In this document: piece by piece, positions 4,913-8,809 of the stretch | Position numbering within the stretch: the stretch's first letter is position 1 | Layout: the number at the start of each line of letters is the position of its first letter | Assembly (NCBI GenBank): GCA_030609125.1 | Contig: JAUWCW010000068.1 | Location: 1 to 8,809 of the forward strand | Length of the DNA: 8,809 nucleotides | Direction: 5' to 3' | Source: JAUWCW01 sp030609125 [NCBI: Candidatus Rokuibacteriota bacterium] | GTDB taxonomy: Bacteria > JAUVQV01 | Position numbers and translations under genes: made by a program | The notes under the pieces: model-generated | Database searches by the model: none | What the model saw: the letters and a program-made list of their open reading frames with translations, nothing else | Told to the model about the DNA's origin: nothing

Positions 4913-7078
4913 TCATTCGAATGGCAGGGCGACGGTCACCGTAACGCCCCTGTCCTTCCCCTCGCTGTCGAGACGGATACTCCCGCCGAGATCCTCGAGG
5001 ATCCGGCGACAGATGGCCAGGCCGACCCCGCTGCCCTCAGTGGACGCCGAAGTCTGAAAGAAGCGCGTGAAGGCCTTCTCTTTCTCTGCCGGATCCATGC
5101 CGATGCCATTGTCGGCGACCCGGACGAGGAGTTCGCCGTCCCGTTGCTCCGCCGCGATCCTGATCTTGAGGGGGGTGTCTTTCTTCCTGAACTTCAAGGC
5201 GTTGTTGGTAAGGTTGGAGAAGACGTGCCAGAGCATTTCCTCGTCGCAGCGGAGCGAAACCGGCGGCACGTCAATGTCGAACCCGGCACCGAAGGCGTCG
5301 AGGGCGTACTGGTATTCGCTTCGTATGCCGGCAAGAAAGGACTCCAGGTGCATTTCTCTTTTCTCGTATGTTCTTTCTCCGGACTCGAGGCGGGAGAGGT
5401 CGAGGAGGTTGCGGAGGACACTCTGCTGCCGGCGGATGCTGTCTTCCATAACCCGGAACGCCTCCCGCTGTCCGGCTGTCGCACCGGGGGAACGAACCAG
5501 AGGCTTGAGGATCTCCATCTGCATGATATGCTTGGCCACAGGCGTCTTCAGTTCGTGTGAGACGTCGCGGATGAGACTGTCTTTCATCCGGTCGAGCTTT
5601 TTCAGTTCCACGTTCTGCCTCTCGAGATCCTCCCTGGCCCGCCTGAAGTCTTCCTCGGCACGCTTGCGCGCGGTGATATCGCGGGTAACGGCGAGGATGA
5701 GTGTGCGGTCTTTTGACTTGTCCTCGAAGGGGACCATGTGACTCTCGAGCCAACGCGTGGTCCCCTTCAGCCCGATGACCTTGAACTCCCCGGAGAGCTT
5801 TTCACCCTTCAGGACACGCTCGGACAGTGCGGCGAGGGCCTCGCGGTGCTCGGGCGTCACACAGCGGGAGAGCGGCTTTCCGATGATCTCCTCCGGACTG
5901 TCGGCATCCAGCATGGCGAGCCCCGCGGGGTTCATGTCAAGGACCGTCCCCTCGGCATCCAGGAGCTTCACGCACTCTGGTTCGTTCCGGATGATGGAGC
6001 GAAGGTAGCGCTCGCTGTAGGCGAGCTTTTCCTCGTCCTCTTTGCGCTGAGTGATGTCGCGGACAAAAGAGAAGATATACTCCTGCCCGTCGTATTCCAG
6101 ATAATTGCCTACGACCTCCACAGGAAAGACGGCACCGTCAGCAGCCCGATGCCGGGATTCGAGGGTGATGGTCCCCTTGGCTTTGAATTCCTTCAGGAAG
6201 GCCGGCCACGCATCTGCCGGGAAATTCGGGTCGATGTCGTGCACCGACATTTTCAGAAGCTCTTCCCGTGTATACCCCAGTTTGCTGCAGGCCGCCTCGT
6301 TGACATAGAGAAAGCGGCCGTCCGGACCCATCCAGAACGCCGCATCGGCCATGTGGTCCACGGTGAACTGGGTGAAACGCATGGTCTTCTCCATCTCGCC
6401 CCGATGACTAATCTCTTCCAGGATCATCTCGTGGGCGGCATCGAGCTTCTCCTTGTCGTCGGAGAGTTCTTCATGCATGTCGCGCTCCCTCTGCAGCGAG
6501 CGATCAAGACCCCGAAGGATGTACCCGACAGGAAGGCTCCCCAGGAGGGAGATGGCCGTGACGTTGACGACGAACATCACCCACGTGCCGAAGGGCGCGC
6601 CGTGCTCGGCCGCCCACACAGCGGTCCGGGAGCCCATCAGGGCATAGAGGGCCATAAGCGATACGGCGGAGACGGCGCAGGCCGCGACCGCCCCCCGGAC
6701 ACCGTAGAAGAGCGCGGACATGACGCAGAAGAGCACCAGCCAGGCCGACCGGGCGTGAGTGGGCCCGTAGGCGGCAAGAAACACGAACGTCATCAGATAT
6801 AAGAGGGAGATCATGACCGACGCACGATGACGGTAACTTCCGAGACGGAAGCAGAAGACGAAGAGGAGATATGCCCAGAGGGCGAGATCGAGGCCGATGA
6901 TCCAGTATCTTTTCTCGGCGAAGACGACGGGGAAGGTGACCGCCATGCCCACCGGGAGGGCAAAGACGACAACGACTATGGCGATATCGACGATGCGGGC
7001 CCGCCACATATTGAGGCTGGTGGGCTCGTCAAGACCGGCGGGCGACCCCAGATGGCGCAACCACGCAATGAAGTTCAC
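4913..7078 (-). CDS. Membrane PAS-PAS sensor histidine kinase
   Basis: A 721-residue inner-membrane sensor kinase. About six hydrophobic segments (roughly residues 29-53, 59-80, 87-104, 111-129, 132-148 and 165-188) form an integral-membrane sensor of no named family I recognise. Next come a charged, probably coiled-coil linker (190-235), PAS 1 (about 235-345, ending FVRDITQRKEDEEKL), PAS 2 (about 354-473, ending VTRDITARKRAEEDF), and a second coiled linker. HisKA follows with phosphorylated H508 in DVSHELKTP, then a HATPase domain with N-box NLTNNALKF (N626), G1 DNGIGM and G2 GSGVGLAI. All catalytic boxes are intact. There is no fused receiver and no adjacent regulator, so it is an orphan within this window. 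GTG 7078 is chosen as start because GGAG lies four bases upstream and a strong promoter places transcription start near 7107; the in-frame TTG at 7099 would leave almost no leader. The ligand is unknown. It lies directly upstream of the cytochrome unit. Confidence 0.92.
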   Translation of the reverse strand: MNFIAWLRHLGSPAGLDEPTSLNMWRARIVDIAIVVVVFALPVGMAVTFPVVFAEKRYWIIGLDLALWAYLLFVFCFRLGSYRHRASVMISLLYLMTFVFLAAYGPTHARSAWLVLFCVMSALFYGVRGAVAACAVSAVSLMALYALMGSRTAVWAAEHGAPFGTWVMFVVNVTAISLLGSLPVGYILRGLDRSLQRERDMHEELSDDKEKLDAAHEMILEEISHRGEMEKTMRFTQFTVDHMADAAFWMGPDGRFLYVNEAACSKLGYTREELLKMSVHDIDPNFPADAWPAFLKEFKAKGTITLESRHRAADGAVFPVEVVGNYLEYDGQEYIFSFVRDITQRKEDEEKLAYSERYLRSIIRNEPECVKLLDAEGTVLDMNPAGLAMLDADSPEEIIGKPLSRCVTPEHREALAALSERVLKGEKLSGEFKVIGLKGTTRWLESHMVPFEDKSKDRTLILAVTRDITARKRAEEDFRRAREDLERQNVELKKLDRMKDSLIRDVSHELKTPVAKHIMQMEILKPLVRSPGATAGQREAFRVMEDSIRRQQSVLRNLLDLSRLESGERTYEKREMHLESFLAGIRSEYQYALDAFGAGFDIDVPPVSLRCDEEMLWHVFSNLTNNALKFRKKDTPLKIRIAAEQRDGELLVRVADNGIGMDPAEKEKAFTRFFQTSASTEGSGVGLAICRRILEDLGGSIRLDSEGKDRGVTVTVALPFE

Positions 7079-7082
7079 AAGA

Positions 7083-7086
7083 CTCC
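7083..7086 (-). promoter_or_regulatory. Ribosome binding site for the sensor kinase
   Basis: GGAG within TTGGAGT on the minus strand lies four bases before GTG 7078-7076. No comparable site precedes the in-frame TTG at 7099, so this decides the GTG start, although the spacing is slightly short. Confidence 0.5.
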
Positions 7087-7101
7087 AATCACCAATCAAT
7101 T

Positions 7102-7114
7102 TAGAATAGTTCTA
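7102..7114. repeat. Inverted repeat over the kinase transcription start
   Basis: TAGAA-TAG-TTCTA is a perfect 5-bp inverted repeat with a 3-base centre. It abuts and slightly overlaps the -10 box and covers the predicted +1, the position typical of a repressor operator. At 5 bp per arm it could be chance. Confidence 0.3.
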
Positions 7115-7143
7115 CTATACGAGACGATTATGAGGGATGTCAA
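7114..7143 (-). promoter_or_regulatory. Near-consensus sigma-70 promoter of the sensor kinase
   Basis: The minus strand carries TTGACA (7143-7138, 6/6) and TATAGT (7119-7114, 5/6) with an 18-base spacer. Predicted transcription start is about 7107, giving a leader of about 29 bases to GTG 7078. It lies in the gap after the GH15 stop, so the kinase has its own promoter even if some read-through occurs. Confidence 0.75.
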
Positions 7144-7146
7144 GCG

Positions 7147-7172
7147 GTGGTGATTTTTCGGGGGGACACCAC
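7147..7172. repeat. Inverted repeat GTGGTG/CACCAC upstream of the kinase promoter
   Basis: GTGGTG (7147-7152) and CACCAC (7167-7172) are perfect 6-bp arms around a 14-base loop containing a T run and a G run. It lies three bases upstream of the -35 box. On the minus strand no T run follows the stem, so it is a poor terminator for GH15. An activator site or a weak transcript-end structure are both possible. Confidence 0.3.
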
Positions 7173-7220
7173 TCTTGGCTGCTCTATGGGATGGCATTTT
7201 TTGAGGGGATAGGGTTGTTT

Positions 7221-8809
7221 TTATTCTTTCAACGAGTGAAATTTTTCGGTGTATTGCAGAACTGCCCACACAAAAGCGGAATGGCTCCATGTGAGGGGTG
7301 AAACAGAGAGGGGAGCGCTGCTCAACGGATGTACCTGTTCGGCAAGAACTCCGGAAGGGAGCGCATTGTTGCCACACCACTCAAGATAAGGGATGGCTTC
7401 GTGAAGTTCCTGAATATTTTCGGCACGGAGGATGAAATACTCTCCTAACCAGAGCGTCGCGATAAACCAGGGGTTGCCGGTGACGTCTTCGGGGGTGTCG
7501 TCCTCCCGTTGATAGGTATCGTTTTGGTAGCGGGCACAACCTCCAACAGGGGTGTTGAGCCATAAGTGCCTGCGTATCGCTTCTGCCGTTTTGACCATCC
7601 GCGGATCCTTGGGTGGCAATATTCCCAGGGTCGCAAGGCCAAGCAGACTAATATCGATCACCTCGTCGAGTTCATAGCCGTTATCTTTGCGATAACCCGA
7701 GCGGGCATATCTCTCAAGGCTGGGGGAGTACAAGTGCTGAACAATTCCCTCCTTCATCTGACCGGCTACCTTGTCATAGGTTTCGGCCAGGGGCAGATCC
7801 CGAAAAAGCCTCGCAAAATTCGCCGCCGCCCTGAGGCCGGCTATCACCGCTGACACCGTGTAGGCATGCGTGCCATATCGCTCTTCCCAGAGATCGTAGG
7901 AGGCAATGGGCAGCAGCGTTTCAGGATCGCGATGCTTAATCAGAAAGTCGGCGGATTTTATTACCAGTTCCTTATAAAGGGGCCTGATGAATTCTATGTC
8001 TTTGGTGCACTGATAGTGAATCCAGAGGGCCCAGAGGACCAGAGCCGTCGAGTCTTCCTGTATGGGAAGGACCTCGACTCCATCCGAGATCCAGGAGTGC
8101 CAATTGCTGGCCAATGATTCATCAGGATTGTAGTGCTGGAAAAGATATCCTTCCTCCGAAAGCACTCGAGAGCAGAACCCGAAAAATCTCTGGCACACGT
8201 GCGAATAGCCGGCTTTTGCCAGGGCGGCGCTGACGAAGGCCCCGTCGCGACCCCACATGTAAGAATAGGTATCCCTGCCGAAGCGAATGATATCAGAGTC
8301 GTTGGCGGCGATTATTGCACCCCGGTTGTCGATCTGTGTTCTCAAAACGAGAAGGCTCCGGTTGAAAATGTCGGCGACCGATTTGGGCAGGTCCCCGGAA
8401 GATCTGCTCTCTTTCTCGACCCACGCCTTCCAGTAATCCGATGTCCGTCTGATCATTTCAGCCGGGGTCTTCTCCAAAACGGTCTGATTGAGTTGGGCCA
8501 CCTCATGGTGGTCAGTGCCGGCGGCCACCCAGTAATAAGCCGTCGCTCGCCCGCCTGAATCCAGGTCAAGCCATATTCCGACCGCGGAATCGGCAGACCC
8601 CCAGGCGACCGGGTTTCCGCTCAGTTCGCCGTCTTCGGCGTCCTTCCAGGTGCCCAGCCTTCCCGGGACTTCCTTTTCTCCGCAGGCGAAGTGTTGGATC
8701 CCTTCCTTTCCCTCATCGAGACAATTTATCAGGAAGTAGCGATTGGCTTTGTAGTGGATGAGACAGCGGGTTCGCGGGTCATAATAAGCCGTGTCTCCGA
8801 TGTCGTTGC
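7221..8809 (-). CDS. GH15 glucoamylase-type glycoside hydrolase, C-terminal 528 residues (5' end beyond window)
   Basis: This enzyme is likely to release glucose from alpha-glucans or related alpha-glucosides. The reading frame is open to the right edge: residues before the GTG at 8528 are clearly coding (NDIGDTAYYDP, GTWKDAEDGELSGNPVAWGS, TAYYWVAAGTDHHEV) and match the N-terminal beta-sandwich domain of prokaryotic GH15 enzymes, so the true start is outside. Numbering from 8807, the (alpha/alpha)6-barrel shows SYMWGRDGAFVSAAL, then YDLWEERYGTHAYT with the general acid E308 (codon 7886-7884), and later GVLAEQVHP with the general base E490 (codon 7340-7338), followed by PLTWSHSAFVWAVL. Both catalytic residues are present, so it should be active. 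The signal peptide status cannot be judged. By eye the gene is somewhat less GC-rich than its neighbours. No other glycogen or trehalose gene is visible. Glucoamylase versus GH15 trehalase or dextran glucosidase cannot be settled; the LAEQ plus PLTWSH pattern favours the glucoamylase type. Confidence 0.9.
   Translation of the reverse strand, partial: NDIGDTAYYDPRTRCLIHYKANRYFLINCLDEGKEGIQHFACGEKEVPGRLGTWKDAEDGELSGNPVAWGSADSAVGIWLDLDSGGRATAYYWVAAGTDHHEVAQLNQTVLEKTPAEMIRRTSDYWKAWVEKESRSSGDLPKSVADIFNRSLLVLRTQIDNRGAIIAANDSDIIRFGRDTYSYMWGRDGAFVSAALAKAGYSHVCQRFFGFCSRVLSEEGYLFQHYNPDESLASNWHSWISDGVEVLPIQEDSTALVLWALWIHYQCTKDIEFIRPLYKELVIKSADFLIKHRDPETLLPIASYDLWEERYGTHAYTVSAVIAGLRAAANFARLFRDLPLAETYDKVAGQMKEGIVQHLYSPSLERYARSGYRKDNGYELDEVIDISLLGLATLGILPPKDPRMVKTAEAIRRHLWLNTPVGGCARYQNDTYQREDDTPEDVTGNPWFIATLWLGEYFILRAENIQELHEAIPYLEWCGNNALPSGVLAEQVHPLSSAPLSVSPLTWSHSAFVWAVLQYTEKFHSLKE

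Noticed and set aside
5738-6802. 354-codon open frame on the plus strand opposite the kinase PAS region.
   Set aside because: Antisense shadow: the minus-strand frame contains clear PAS and membrane segments, and this frame lacks recognisable domains.
8526-8528. GTG at 8528 as the true start of the GH15 enzyme (435 residues).
   Set aside because: The frame stays open to the right edge and encodes conserved GH15 N-terminal beta-sandwich sequence, so this is an internal valine codon.
1-8809. CRISPR array, tRNA/rRNA, insertion sequence, toxin-antitoxin or defence island.
   Set aside because: I saw no regularly spaced repeats, no transposase or nuclease motifs and no structural RNA signatures in either strand.

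Overview
The window comes from a GC-rich, probably Gram-negative bacterium. A secreted nine-heme c-type cytochrome with doubled CXXCH motifs sits behind a sigma-54 type promoter. It is followed by a TPR lipoprotein and preceded by a multi-PAS sensor histidine kinase. This combination is common in the former Deltaproteobacteria (Desulfobacterota, Geobacter-like lineages). That assignment is an inference from gene content; no marker gene is present.

Layout, left to right. (1) 1-142, minus: start of a response regulator, cut by the window edge. (2) 143-264: divergent intergenic region with a good sigma-70 type promoter for the next gene. (3) 265-2907, plus: P-type IIA (SERCA/PMR1-like) Ca2+-type ATPase with all catalytic motifs. 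(4) Two minus-strand genes convergent with the ATPase: a TPR lipoprotein (2960-3538), whose upstream neighbour is the nine-heme cytochrome (3636-4745). (5) 4746-4912: a regulatory region with a well-spaced -24/-12 promoter, a 9-C tract and a paired 8-bp repeat. (6) 4913-7078, minus: membrane sensor kinase with six predicted membrane segments, two PAS domains and HisKA/HATPase. (7) 7079-7220: a near-consensus sigma-70 promoter for the kinase, with an inverted repeat over its start site. (8) 7221-8809, minus: C-terminal 528 residues of a GH15 glucoamylase-type glycoside hydrolase that runs off the right edge.

The cytochrome and lipoprotein form a plausible transcription unit for periplasmic or outer-surface electron transfer, switched on through sigma-54 and an unidentified enhancer-binding protein. 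The kinase immediately upstream lacks an adjacent regulator and is a candidate input, but nothing in the sequence proves a link. The ATPase and GH15 enzyme look like independent housekeeping or accessory genes. No mobile elements, RNA genes or CRISPR arrays are visible, and no gene-free stretch exceeds 170 bases. Most of the window is conventional; the most interesting parts are the cytochrome's architecture and its promoter region.
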